This document shows positions 37,758 to 46,131 of a DNA stretch of 64,000 nt, piece after piece. The stretch is from Ramlibacter lithotrophicus (GTDB lineage Bacteria; Pseudomonadota; Gammaproteobacteria; Burkholderiales; Burkholderiaceae_C). The notes beneath the pieces were generated by a model, which had not been told where the DNA came from, searched no databases, and worked only from the letters and a program-made list of their open reading frames with translations. The stretch is from positions 124,001 to 188,000 of the forward strand of contig NZ_VTOX01000009.1 of NCBI RefSeq assembly GCF_012184415.1, written 5' to 3'. How positions within the stretch are numbered: the first letter of the stretch is position 1; each line of letters begins with the position of its first letter. Made by a program: the position numbers and the translations under genes.

Positions 37758-38635
37758 CCGTTCCGTCCGCCGGCGCTGGCCGGCTGCGCTTTTCGCTCTG
37801 CAACGAGGTGCTGCAGCCGATGCCGTTCGACCAGCAGTGCCGGCTGGCGGCCACGCTCGGTTACGACGGCCTCGAAGTGGCGCCCTTCACGCTGGCCGAC
37901 AACCCCGAGCACATCACCGACGCGCAGGCCGCCGCGTTCCGCCGGATGGCACAGGACCAGGGACTCACCATCGACGGCCTGCACTGGCTGCTGGTGGCGC
38001 CGGCCGGGCTGTCCATCGTCGCCGAGGACCAGGCCGTGCGCGAGCGCACGGTGGCCTTCATGCGCCGGCTGGTGGAACTGTGCGCGCTGATGGGCGGCAA
38101 GTACCTGGTGCACGGCTCGCCCAAGCAGCGCTCGATCCCGCCCGGTTCCACCCGCGAGGAGGCGCTGGCGCGGGCGACCGACTGCTTCGCGCAGGTGGGC
38201 AGCACGGCCGCCAAGGCCGGGGTGGTCTATTGCATCGAGCCGCTGTCCACCCGCGAGACCAACCTGATCCACACCGTGGCCGAAGCCGTTCGCATCGTCG
38301 ACGAGGTCGGCTCGCCGGGCCTGAAGACGATGATCGACTGCAGCGCGGCCGGCCAGATGGAGAAGGCTTCGATCCCCGACCTGCTGGCGCACTGGGTGCC
38401 AACCGGCCACGTGGCCCACGTCCAGGTGAACGATCCGAACCGGCGCGGACCGGGCCAGGGCGAGATGGCGTTCGCTCCCATCCTCGACAAGCTGCTGCAA
38501 CTGCAGCGCGCCGGCCAGTACAAGGGCGTGGTCGCGGTGGAGCCGTTCGACTACGTGCCGGACGGTCCGGGCTGCGCCGCCCGCGCCATCGGCTACCTGA
38601 AAGGCATCGTCGAAGGTCTGGACCACCATGGCTGA
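37754..38635 (+). CDS. Sugar phosphate isomerase/epimerase-fold TIM-barrel protein
   Basis: A 293-residue AP-endonuclease-2/xylose-isomerase-like TIM barrel. LGYDGLEVAPFTLADNPEHI, YLVHGSPKQRSIPPG, CIEPLSTRETNLIHTVAEA, MIDCSAAGQMEK, HVQVNDPNRRGPGQG and VVAVEPFDYVPDGPG place metal-binding Glu, Asp, His and Glu in the usual strand ends. Family members isomerise or epimerise keto-sugars and sugar acids; no closer assignment is safe. It starts inside the tctA stop (ATGA) and overlaps the following enolase-superfamily gene by eight bases. The three are tightly coupled and probably act on the same imported compound. Confidence 0.85.
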   Translation: MTVPSAGAGRLRFSLCNEVLQPMPFDQQCRLAATLGYDGLEVAPFTLADNPEHITDAQAAAFRRMAQDQGLTIDGLHWLLVAPAGLSIVAEDQAVRERTVAFMRRLVELCALMGGKYLVHGSPKQRSIPPGSTREEALARATDCFAQVGSTAAKAGVVYCIEPLSTRETNLIHTVAEAVRIVDEVGSPGLKTMIDCSAAGQMEKASIPDLLAHWVPTGHVAHVQVNDPNRRGPGQGEMAFAPILDKLLQLQRAGQYKGVVAVEPFDYVPDGPGCAARAIGYLKGIVEGLDHHG

Positions 38636-40040
38636 CGCGCCGCGCTTTCGCATCCGCGAGATCGAACTCTACGAGCGCCCGGTCGTCCTGCGGCTGCCGT
38701 TCCGCTTCGGCGTCGTCACCTTGCGCGAATGTCCGCAGGCGTTCGCGCGCGCGCGCATCGAACTCGCCGACGGCGCCAGTGCCTGGGGCGCCGCCGCCGA
38801 GATGATGGCGCCCAAGTGGTTCGACAAGAACCTGCAGCTGTCCAACGAGGACAACTTCGACCAGCTGCGCGACGTGCTGCGCATGGCGCGCGAGGCGTAC
38901 CTGTCCGATGCCGCGCCGGCCACGGCCTTCGGCCACTTCGCGCGGCACCACGGCGGACATCTCGCGGCGGCGCAGGCGCGCGGCTTCAACCCGCTGCTGG
39001 CCAGCTACGGGCCGGCGCTGATCGACCGCGCGGTGCTCGATGCGCTGTGCCGCAGCCGGGGCGCGTCGTTCGCGCAGGCGCTGCGCGGCAACCTGCCGGG
39101 CATGGGCGCCGCCCATCCCGAGTTCGCGCCGTTCGACTTCGATGCTTTCCTCGCGCGGCTGCAACCGTCCGGCTCGATCGAGGCGCGGCACACGGTGGGC
39201 ATGATCGACGCGATCACGGCCGCCGACGCGCACGAGCGTGTCAATGACGGCCTGCCGGAAACGCTGGAAGAAGTGATCGCTGCCTGGGGGCATCGCTACT
39301 TCAAGCTGAAGGTCGGCGGGCAGATCGATGCCGACCTGGCACGGCTGGAAGCGATCGCGGCGGTGCTGGATCGCCTGCCGCATCCCTATTTCGCCAGCCT
39401 GGACGGCAACGAGCAGTACTCGGATGCCGCCGGCGTCGCCGAACTCGTGGCCGGCCTGCGCGCCCGGCCGGCGCTGGCGCGGCTGTGGCAGTCGATCCTC
39501 TTCATCGAGCAGCCGATCGCGCGCAAGCTGGCGCTGCAGGCCGACCTGCGGGGCGCGCAACTGGGCAAGCCGGTGATCATCGACGAGTCCGATGGCGAAC
39601 TGGGCACCTTCGTGCAGGCTCGCGAGCGCGGCTACGCCGGCGTGTCGTCCAAGACCTGCAAGGGGTTCTACAAGTCGGTGCTGAATGCCGCACGCTGCGC
39701 GCGATGGAACGCCGAGGCCGGCGAGCCGCGCTACTTCATGTCGGCGGAGGATCTCACCACGCAGGCCGGGCTGTCGGTGCAACAGGACCTCGCGCTGGTG
39801 AACCTGCTGGGCATCGCCCATGTCGAGCGCAATGGCCACTACTACGTCAACGGCATGGCGGCGCAGCCGCAAGCCGAGCAGGACGCCTTCCTCGCCGCCC
39901 ATCCGGACCTGTACGAGCGCAGCCATGGCGCCGTGCGCCTGCGCATCGCGGGCGGGCGCATCGCGCTGGGATCGCTGCAGTGCACCGGCTTCGCGAGTGG
40001 CGCCATGCCGGATTTCGCGGCGATGACGCGGCTTGCCTAA
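38628..40040 (+). CDS. Enolase-superfamily enzyme (mandelate racemase/muconate lactonising type)
   Basis: A 470-residue protein, longer than the usual 370-400 of the superfamily because of an expanded N-terminal cap. The barrel has the base motif KLK (Lys226, Lys228) on strand 2. Metal ligands are Asp259 (SLDGNEQY), Glu294 (FIEQPIA) and Asp319/Glu320 (IIDESDGE). SSKTCKGFYKSVLNAARC and MSAEDLTTQAGLS come later in the barrel. The KxK base favours MLE/MR-type racemisation, dehydration or cycloisomerisation. Together with the TIM-barrel isomerase and TctCBA it suggests catabolism of an unidentified sugar acid. The N-terminal start overlaps the previous stop by eight bases. Its stop overlaps the asparaginase stop tail to tail. 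Confidence 0.82.
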   Translation: MADAPRFRIREIELYERPVVLRLPFRFGVVTLRECPQAFARARIELADGASAWGAAAEMMAPKWFDKNLQLSNEDNFDQLRDVLRMAREAYLSDAAPATAFGHFARHHGGHLAAAQARGFNPLLASYGPALIDRAVLDALCRSRGASFAQALRGNLPGMGAAHPEFAPFDFDAFLARLQPSGSIEARHTVGMIDAITAADAHERVNDGLPETLEEVIAAWGHRYFKLKVGGQIDADLARLEAIAAVLDRLPHPYFASLDGNEQYSDAAGVAELVAGLRARPALARLWQSILFIEQPIARKLALQADLRGAQLGKPVIIDESDGELGTFVQARERGYAGVSSKTCKGFYKSVLNAARCARWNAEAGEPRYFMSAEDLTTQAGLSVQQDLALVNLLGIAHVERNGHYYVNGMAAQPQAEQDAFLAAHPDLYERSHGAVRLRIAGGRIALGSLQCTGFASGAMPDFAAMTRLA

Positions 40041-41032
40041 GGCTGCAGCGCAAACACCGCCCGCCGCGCCCCGACGGCGGCGCCGCGGATGCTGGTGATG
40101 ACCTCGGCACGCCAGGGCCGCAGTTCCTCACGCTGCTGCTCGTCGAGCCAGCCGAGCTGGTCCATCACCGCCACCGTCGCGGCCGCCGCGGCGACCTTGC
40201 TGCCGTCGGCGATCTTCACGGCCACCGCTTCGCGCCGGCTGCGGCTGGCCACCACCTGCATGCCGTCGGCGCCCGCCTTGCTGATGAAGTCGCCGCGCCC
40301 GGCGCGCATGAACGCGAGATCGTTGCGTCCGGTCCCGGAGACCAGTTCCGGATGCGCCGTCATTGCGTCGGCCAGGTGCGCGAAGCTGGCGCCGAACTGC
40401 GCGTCGTCCTCGCCGCTCGCCAGCCGCGCATAGCCGGCGGCAAGGTTCGCCAGCGGCACGGCGTAATTGGGCGCCGAGCAGCCGTCGACGCCCATCTTCA
40501 TCGCGTCGGGCGCCATGCCCAGGGCCCGCGCCACGTCGCGGCGGATCGCCTGCTGCAGCGGATGCTCCGGCGCCAGGTAGTTCTGGACCGACCAGCCGTG
40601 CTGCACGCAGCAGGCGAGGAAGCCCGAGTGCTTGCCGCTGCAGTTGTGATGCCGCTCGTCGTATGGCTCGGCGGCCTGGCCCAGCTCGACGAAGAACGGC
40701 ACGTGGCAGCCGCACTGGAGCTGGCGATACGACAGCCCCGCCTTGTGCAGCATGCCGTCGACCTGCTGCACGTGCATTGCCTCGCCGCTGTGGCTGGCGC
40801 ACAGCATCGCCACCTGCTCGCGCGTGAAGCCGAGGGCGCGCGGGCCGCCGGCCTGCATGAACGGCAGCGCCTGCAGCGCCTTGAGCGTGGACCGCGTGAA
40901 GGTGGCCAGTCGCGGATCGCCCGCATGCGCCAGCACGTGGCCGTGAACGTCGGCGACCGCCACGGCGCCGAAGTGCAGGCACTCGGGCGTGCCGCCGCGG
41001 GTGGCTTCGATCAGGGGAACGAAGGGAGTCAT
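40037..41032 (-). CDS. L-asparaginase II (Rhizobium-type, zinc-containing family)
   Basis: A 331-residue member of the asparaginase II family (PF06089 type), unrelated to the classical E. coli enzymes. RSTLKALQALPF holds the Ser and Lys of the active site. CASHSGEAMHVQ and NCSGKHSGFLACCVQHGW, then GVDGCSAPNYAVPL, supply the cysteine and lysine ligands known for the zinc site. It hydrolyses asparagine to aspartate and ammonia in the cytoplasm; no signal peptide is present. ATG at 41032 gives the family start (PFVPLIEATRGG); the longer frame into the intergenic region is rejected. It diverges from the acyl-CoA carboxylase gene over 110 bases. Confidence 0.9.
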   Translation of the reverse strand: MTPFVPLIEATRGGTPECLHFGAVAVADVHGHVLAHAGDPRLATFTRSTLKALQALPFMQAGGPRALGFTREQVAMLCASHSGEAMHVQQVDGMLHKAGLSYRQLQCGCHVPFFVELGQAAEPYDERHHNCSGKHSGFLACCVQHGWSVQNYLAPEHPLQQAIRRDVARALGMAPDAMKMGVDGCSAPNYAVPLANLAAGYARLASGEDDAQFGASFAHLADAMTAHPELVSGTGRNDLAFMRAGRGDFISKAGADGMQVVASRSRREAVAVKIADGSKVAAAAATVAVMDQLGWLDEQQREELRPWRAEVITSIRGAAVGARRAVFALQP

Positions 41033-41142
41033 GCGCCGATTGTGCCGCCTTGACGCGGGCGTGACAGCCCTCGCCCGCGGCGCGATGCCACCATCCGCGG
41101 GCGGCGCATCATGCTCGTCCGCACCACGCCACGGGGCCACGC

Positions 41143-44100
41143 ATGTTCCAGAAAATCCTGATCGCCAACCGGGGCGAAATCGCCCTGCGCCTGGTGCGCG
41201 CGATGCGCGACCTCGGCATCGCCAGCGTCGCCGTGTTCGCCGACGACGATGCGCAGGCGCCGCAGCTGCGGCACGCCAGCGCCGCGGCCGCGCTCGGCGG
41301 CAGCGGCCCGGCCGCGTACCTCGACATTGCGCGGCTGCTGGCCATCGCGCGCGAGCACGGCTGCGACGCAGTGCATCCGGGCTACGGCTTCCTGGCCGAA
41401 CGTGCGGATTTCGCGCAGGCTTGCGAGCAGGCAGGCATCGCCTTCATCGGTCCGACGCCCGAGCAGCTCGCCCTCTTCGGCGACAAGGTGCGCGCCCGGG
41501 CGCTGGCCGGCCAGTGCGGCGTCAGTGTCCTCCCCGGCAGCGCCGGCGCCGTCAGCCTCGAAGAGGCCCTCGCGTTCTTCACCGCCCACGGCGGCGCCGG
41601 GATCGTGATCAAGGCCCTGGGCGGCGGTGGCGGCCGCGGCATGCGCGTCGTCACCGCTGCCCAGGACCTGCCGGGCGCGTACGCGCGCTGCGTGTCGGAA
41701 GCAAAGTCGTTCGGCGTGCCGGGCGTCTACGTGGAGCGGCTGGTGCGGCACGCGCGCCACGTCGAGGTGCAGGTGCTGGGCGACGGCGTGGAAGCCATCA
41801 GCCTGGGCGAGCGCGAATGCACGCTGCAGCGGCGCTTCCAGAAGCTGGTCGAGATCGCCCCGAGTCCGACGCTGGCGGCGCCCAGGCGCGCGCAACTGGA
41901 GCAGGCCGCCCTCGCGCTGGCGTGCGCCGCCCGCCTGCGCAGCCTCGCGACCTTCGAGTTCCTGGTCCAGGACGTCGACGGCGAACTGCCCTTCGTGTTC
42001 ATCGAGGCCAACCCGCGGCTGCAGGTCGAGCACACCGTGACCGAGGAAGTCACGGGGCTCGACCTGGTGCAGTTGCAGATCGCCGTCGCCGCGGGGGCGC
42101 GGTTGGGCGAAATCGGGCTCGATCCGCAGCACCCGCCACCGGCACTCGGCTTCGCCATCCAGTGGCGCATCAACGCCGAGATCCTGGAGGCGGACGGCAC
42201 GGCGCGGCCCGCCGGGGGGCGGATCGAGCACCTGGAACTGCCCGCCGGTCCCGGCATCCGCGTCGACAGCCATGCCGTCGCCGGCGCCGCGCACTCGCCG
42301 CACTATGACCCGCTGCTGGCCAAGCTGGTGGTGCACTCGCGCACGCCGTCGTTCGCCGATGCGGTCCGACGGTCGCGGCGGGCGCTCGCCGAGTGTCGCA
42401 TCGAGGGCCTCGCAACCAACCTGCCGCTGCTGCAGGCCATCGCGGCGCGGCCGCAGTTCGAGCAGCAGCAGGTCGACACCGGCTTCGTCGAAGCGGCCCT
42501 GGCTCAGCTGCTGGACGAAGCGCAGGCGTTCGCGCGGCCACGCCCGCAACTGCTGCCCGGCGGGCTCGCTCAGACGACGGAAGAGGCGGTGCTCGCGAAC
42601 GGGCAGGCGGCGGTGCGCGCGCCGATGGCGGCCCGGCTGGTGGAACTCGAGGTGGCCGAAGGCGACTGGGTGGCGGCCGGCGCGCCGGTGGCCGTGCTGG
42701 AAGCGATGAAGATGGAACACGTGGTCCATGCGCCAGCCAGCGGCCGCGTGCTGCAGGTAGGCGCGGAGCCCGGCGACTACGTGGCGGACGGGCACGTGCT
42801 GCTGGTGCTGGAAGACGCCGGCGAAGACGCGGCGACGCACGTGGACGAGGGCGCGGCGGCCGACCCGGATGCCATCCGGCCCGATCTGCAGCGCGTGATC
42901 GATCGGCACGCCTTCACGCTGGATGCCAACCGGCCACAGGCCGTGGCGAAGCGGCATGCCGCCGGCGGCCGCACGGCGCGGGAGAACCTGGCCGACCTCT
43001 GCGACGAAGGCAGTTTCATCGAGTACGGGGCACTGGCCGTCGCCGCGCAGACGCGCCGCCGGGCTCGGGAAGACCTCATCGCCAACACGCCCGCCGACGG
43101 CATGGTGACCGGCATCGGCACCGTGAACGCCGGCGACTTCGGGCCGGAACGTTCGCGCTGCGTCGTGATGGCGTACGACTACACGGTGCTGGCCGGCACG
43201 CAGGGCATGCGCAACCACCACAAGAAGGATCGCATGCTGGGGCTGGCGCACCAGCTGCGGTTACCGGTGGTGCTGTTCGCCGAAGGCGGCGGCGGCCGGC
43301 CCGGCGACGTCGACATGCCGGTGGTGGCCGGCCTCAACAACCACACGTTCAGCCAGTTTGCCGCGCTTTCGGGGCAGGTCCCGGTGGTGGGCGTGGTGCA
43401 CGGCCGCTGCTTCGCCGGCAACGCGGCGCTGCTCGGCTGCGCCGACGTGATCATCGCCACCCGCGCCAGCAACATCGGCATGGGCGGCCCGGCGATGATC
43501 GAGGGCGGCGGCCTGGGCGCCTTCAAGCCGGAGGAGATCGGCCCGGCCGAAGTGCAGACGCGCAACGGCGTGGTCGACCTGCTGGTGGCCGACGAGGCCG
43601 AGGCGGTCGCGGCGGCGCGCCGCTATCTGTCCTACTTCCAGGGACGGCTCGCCCACTGGGATTGCGCCGACCAGCGGGCGCTGCGCCACGCCGTCCCGGA
43701 AAACCGGCTGCGGGTGTACGACGTGCACACGGTGCTGCGCGGACTGGTGGACACCGGCTCGCTGCTGGAGCTGCGGGCCGGTTTCGGCGGCGGCATCGTC
43801 ACGGCCCTGGCACGCATCGAAGGCCGGCCGGTCGGCGTCATGGCCAACAACCCGCGCCACCTGGGCGGTGCGATCGATCCCGAGGCGGCCGACAAGGCTT
43901 CGCGCTTCATGCAGCTGTGCGACGCCCACGGCCTGCCGATCGTCTCGCTGACGGACACGCCAGGCTTCATGGTCGGTCCCGACATCGAGGCGCGAGCGCA
44001 GGTGCGCCACTGCTGCCGCATGTTCGTCGCGGCGGCGCACCTGTCGGTGCCTTTCTTCGCCGTGGTGCTGCGCAAGGGCTACGGGCTGGGTGCCCAGGCG

Positions 44101-44421
44101 ATGACCGCCGGCGGCTTCGACGCGCCGGTGTTCACGATCGCCTGGCCGACCGGCGAGTTCGGTGCAATGGGGCTCGAAGGCGCGGTGAAGCTCGGATTCC
44201 GCAAGGAACTCGAAGCGGCCGCCGAGGGCGAGGCGCGCGAGGCGCTCTATCGGCAGCTGGTGGCCCGCCAGTACGAGAACGGACAGGCGATGAACATGGC
44301 CGCCACGCTGGAGATCGACGCGGTGATCGATCCGGCCGACACACGTGACTGGCTGGCGCGGGGGCTGGCGTCGGCCACCCGTCGCGGCGGCCCGACGGCG
44401 CGCTTCGTCGACCCCTGGTGA
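41143..44421 (+). CDS. Single-chain biotin-dependent acyl-CoA carboxylase (BC-BCCP-CT)
   Basis: A 1092-residue protein holding a whole biotin carboxylase system. Residues 1-450 are biotin carboxylase: KILIANRGEIALRLVRAM, HPGYGFLAERADFAQAC, ATP-grasp ALGGGGGRGMRVV, and FIEANPRLQVEHTVTEEVTG. Residues of about 490-570 are the biotin carrier, with EAMKMEH and biotinylated Lys523. Residues of about 600-1092 are a two-half carboxyltransferase: ANTPADGMVTGIGTVN, GGGGRPGD, MGGPAMIEGGGLG, NNPRHLGGAIDPEAADKASR and AWPTGEFGAMGLEGAV. This order matches the long-chain acyl-CoA carboxylases, unlike the usual split propionyl-, acetyl- or geranyl-CoA enzymes. The acyl substrate is not evident. It sits alone, without acyl-CoA dehydrogenase or ligase neighbours. 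Confidence 0.93.
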   Translation: MFQKILIANRGEIALRLVRAMRDLGIASVAVFADDDAQAPQLRHASAAAALGGSGPAAYLDIARLLAIAREHGCDAVHPGYGFLAERADFAQACEQAGIAFIGPTPEQLALFGDKVRARALAGQCGVSVLPGSAGAVSLEEALAFFTAHGGAGIVIKALGGGGGRGMRVVTAAQDLPGAYARCVSEAKSFGVPGVYVERLVRHARHVEVQVLGDGVEAISLGERECTLQRRFQKLVEIAPSPTLAAPRRAQLEQAALALACAARLRSLATFEFLVQDVDGELPFVFIEANPRLQVEHTVTEEVTGLDLVQLQIAVAAGARLGEIGLDPQHPPPALGFAIQWRINAEILEADGTARPAGGRIEHLELPAGPGIRVDSHAVAGAAHSPHYDPLLAKLVVHSRTPSFADAVRRSRRALAECRIEGLATNLPLLQAIAARPQFEQQQVDTGFVEAALAQLLDEAQAFARPRPQLLPGGLAQTTEEAVLANGQAAVRAPMAARLVELEVAEGDWVAAGAPVAVLEAMKMEHVVHAPASGRVLQVGAEPGDYVADGHVLLVLEDAGEDAATHVDEGAAADPDAIRPDLQRVIDRHAFTLDANRPQAVAKRHAAGGRTARENLADLCDEGSFIEYGALAVAAQTRRRAREDLIANTPADGMVTGIGTVNAGDFGPERSRCVVMAYDYTVLAGTQGMRNHHKKDRMLGLAHQLRLPVVLFAEGGGGRPGDVDMPVVAGLNNHTFSQFAALSGQVPVVGVVHGRCFAGNAALLGCADVIIATRASNIGMGGPAMIEGGGLGAFKPEEIGPAEVQTRNGVVDLLVADEAEAVAAARRYLSYFQGRLAHWDCADQRALRHAVPENRLRVYDVHTVLRGLVDTGSLLELRAGFGGGIVTALARIEGRPVGVMANNPRHLGGAIDPEAADKASRFMQLCDAHGLPIVSLTDTPGFMVGPDIEARAQVRHCCRMFVAAAHLSVPFFAVVLRKGYGLGAQAMTAGGFDAPVFTIAWPTGEFGAMGLEGAVKLGFRKELEAAAEGEAREALYRQLVARQYENGQAMNMAATLEIDAVIDPADTRDWLARGLASATRRGGPTARFVDPW

Positions 44422-44472
44422 CCGGCGGGCCGGGGCCAAGACAGCGCCGCTCATCAGGGGCACAATGGCGCC

Positions 44473-44910
44473 ATGGCTAACCTCGCAAGCATGCTCAAGA
44501 GCGAGATCGCTCGGGTCGCGCGCCGTGAACTGCGCGCGGAACTGCAGGGCCTGAAGAAGGCCAGCGCCTCCTATCGCGGCGAGATCGCGCGCCTGAAGCG
44601 GCGGATCGGCGCACTCGAACAGCAGGTCAAACGCCTCGCGCGGCCGGGACGCGAGGCTCCCGCTGTCGCCGCCGACGAGGAGGCCGACCTGAAGCTGCGC
44701 TTCAGCGCGAAGGGACTGGCTTCGCAGCGCAAGCGGCTGGGGCTTTCCGCCGAAGCGTTCGGCGCCCTGATCGGGGCGTCCGGCCAGTCGGTCTACAAAT
44801 GGGAGTCGGGCAAGATCCGCCCCCGCGCGCGCCACCTGCCGCGGATCGCCGAGCTGCGCGGCATGGGCAAGCGGGAAGCCGCGGCGCGGCTGCAGGCGCT
44901 GGCGGCCTGA
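44473..44910 (+). CDS. Small protein with N-terminal coiled coil and C-terminal XRE-type helix-turn-helix
   Basis: A 145-residue DNA-binding-type protein. Residues of about 5-55 are strongly helical and charged with heptad spacing (LKSEIARVARRELRAELQGL, RGEIARLKRRIGALEQQVKR), a likely dimerising coiled coil. Residues of about 75-115 are a Cro/C1-type HTH (LASQRKRLGLSAEAFGALIG, SGQSVYKWESGKIRPRARH). The end (ELRGMGKREAAARLQAL) is helical. It could be a transcription factor or nucleoid-associated protein. No clear ribosome site precedes the ATG. It stands alone between the carboxylase and the nitroreductase gene. Confidence 0.8.
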   Translation: MANLASMLKSEIARVARRELRAELQGLKKASASYRGEIARLKRRIGALEQQVKRLARPGREAPAVAADEEADLKLRFSAKGLASQRKRLGLSAEAFGALIGASGQSVYKWESGKIRPRARHLPRIAELRGMGKREAAARLQALAA

Positions 44911-44995
44911 CCAGCCCGCGCAACGCGCCTCCTTGAGGCAGGACAGGTCCAACGGCTCGCGAGCGGTTACAAGCATGCTCCCGTTCACGCCCGCC

Positions 44996-46102
44996 ATGGC
45001 CACCAGGAGGAACTTTTTCCGGTCCGCGTCCGTACTGGCCGGCACCGGCGCGCTCGCGGCGTGCTCGGGGACCGGCGGGTCGGGTTACGAGCAGGCGGCG
45101 AGCGACACCTGGCGCGCTGTCGCGCCGGCGGCGCGGCCGCATGGCGCGGTGATGCGCGAACTGGTGCGCTGCGCCACCCTGGCGCCGTCCAGCCACAACA
45201 CCCAATGCTGGAAGTTCCGGCTCGCCTCCCGCTCGATCACGGTCCGGCCCGACTTCGCCCGCCGCTGCCCGGTGGTCGATCCGGACGATCACCACCTGTT
45301 CGTGTCGCTCGGCTGCGCCGTCGAGAACATGGTGCAGGCGGCAGCGGCGCACGGCTTCATGGCGCATGCCGAGCCGCGCGACGACCGCATCGAGGTCATG
45401 CTGGAGCCGATGCGGCCGGCGAGCTCGGACCTGTTCCACGCGATCACCACCCGCCAGTCCACCCGGGGCGAGTTCGACGGCAGGCCGTTGCTGCCGGCCG
45501 AACTCAAGGAACTGTCGCATGCCGGCAGCCGCCCGGGGATCCAGCCGCTGCTCCTGACCGACCGCAACGCGCTGGAACAGGTCCTGGCCCTGGTCACCCA
45601 GGGCAACGAGGCCCAGTGGCGCGATCCGGGGTTCGTCGCCGAACTGAAGGCGTGGATCCGCTTCGGCGAGTCCGAGGCGGTCCGCACCGGCGACGGGCTG
45701 TTCTCCCGCTGCTCGGGCAATCCCGCCCTGCCGCGCTGGCTCGGCAGCCGGCTGTTCGACTTCGCGGTCACCCCGAAGAGCGAAAGCGACAGGTACGCGG
45801 CGCAGGTGCGCAGTTCGGCCGGCATCGCCGTGTTCGCGTCGCGCGGCGACGGCCCGCAGCAATGGATCGAGGCGGGGCGTGCGTTCGAACGCTTTGCCTT
45901 GCATGCGACGGCGCTGGGCGTGCGGACCGCGCACCTGAACCAGCCGGTCGAGGTCCCCGCGCTGCGGCAGCAGCTCGCAGGCTGGCTCGCCATCGGCGGC
46001 TGGCGCCCGCACTTGGTGATCCGTTTCGGGCGCGGACCGGTCATGCCGCGCTCGCTGCGCCGGCCGCTCGATGCCGTGCTGCCGGCGCCGGGCCCGGTGT
46101 AG
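44996..46102 (+). CDS. Tat-exported nitroreductase-family (Acg-like) protein
   Basis: A 368-residue protein. The N-terminus TRRNFFRSASVLAGTGALAAC is a Tat-type signal (RRNFF) ending in a lipobox, with Cys23 as a possible lipidated residue. The rest belongs to the nitroreductase superfamily of the Acg/two-half type: CATLAPSSHNTQCWKFRL and ITTRQSTRGEFDGRPLL are the FMN-phosphate contact regions, followed by a second nitroreductase-like half. Members such as mycobacterial Acg bind FMN but lack clear turnover. I prefer ATG 44996 because the Tat motif then sits right after the start; ATG 44975 is an alternative. It is convergent with the multicopper oxidase. Confidence 0.8.
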   Translation: MATRRNFFRSASVLAGTGALAACSGTGGSGYEQAASDTWRAVAPAARPHGAVMRELVRCATLAPSSHNTQCWKFRLASRSITVRPDFARRCPVVDPDDHHLFVSLGCAVENMVQAAAAHGFMAHAEPRDDRIEVMLEPMRPASSDLFHAITTRQSTRGEFDGRPLLPAELKELSHAGSRPGIQPLLLTDRNALEQVLALVTQGNEAQWRDPGFVAELKAWIRFGESEAVRTGDGLFSRCSGNPALPRWLGSRLFDFAVTPKSESDRYAAQVRSSAGIAVFASRGDGPQQWIEAGRAFERFALHATALGVRTAHLNQPVEVPALRQQLAGWLAIGGWRPHLVIRFGRGPVMPRSLRRPLDAVLPAPGPV

Positions 46103-46131
46103 GCAGCAGACTCTTCTCGTGCGGCGCGTGT

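Noticed and set aside
41029..43251. A 740-codon minus-strand frame opposite the acyl-CoA carboxylase
   Set aside because: Shadow of the carboxylase codons; no domain, no ribosome site.
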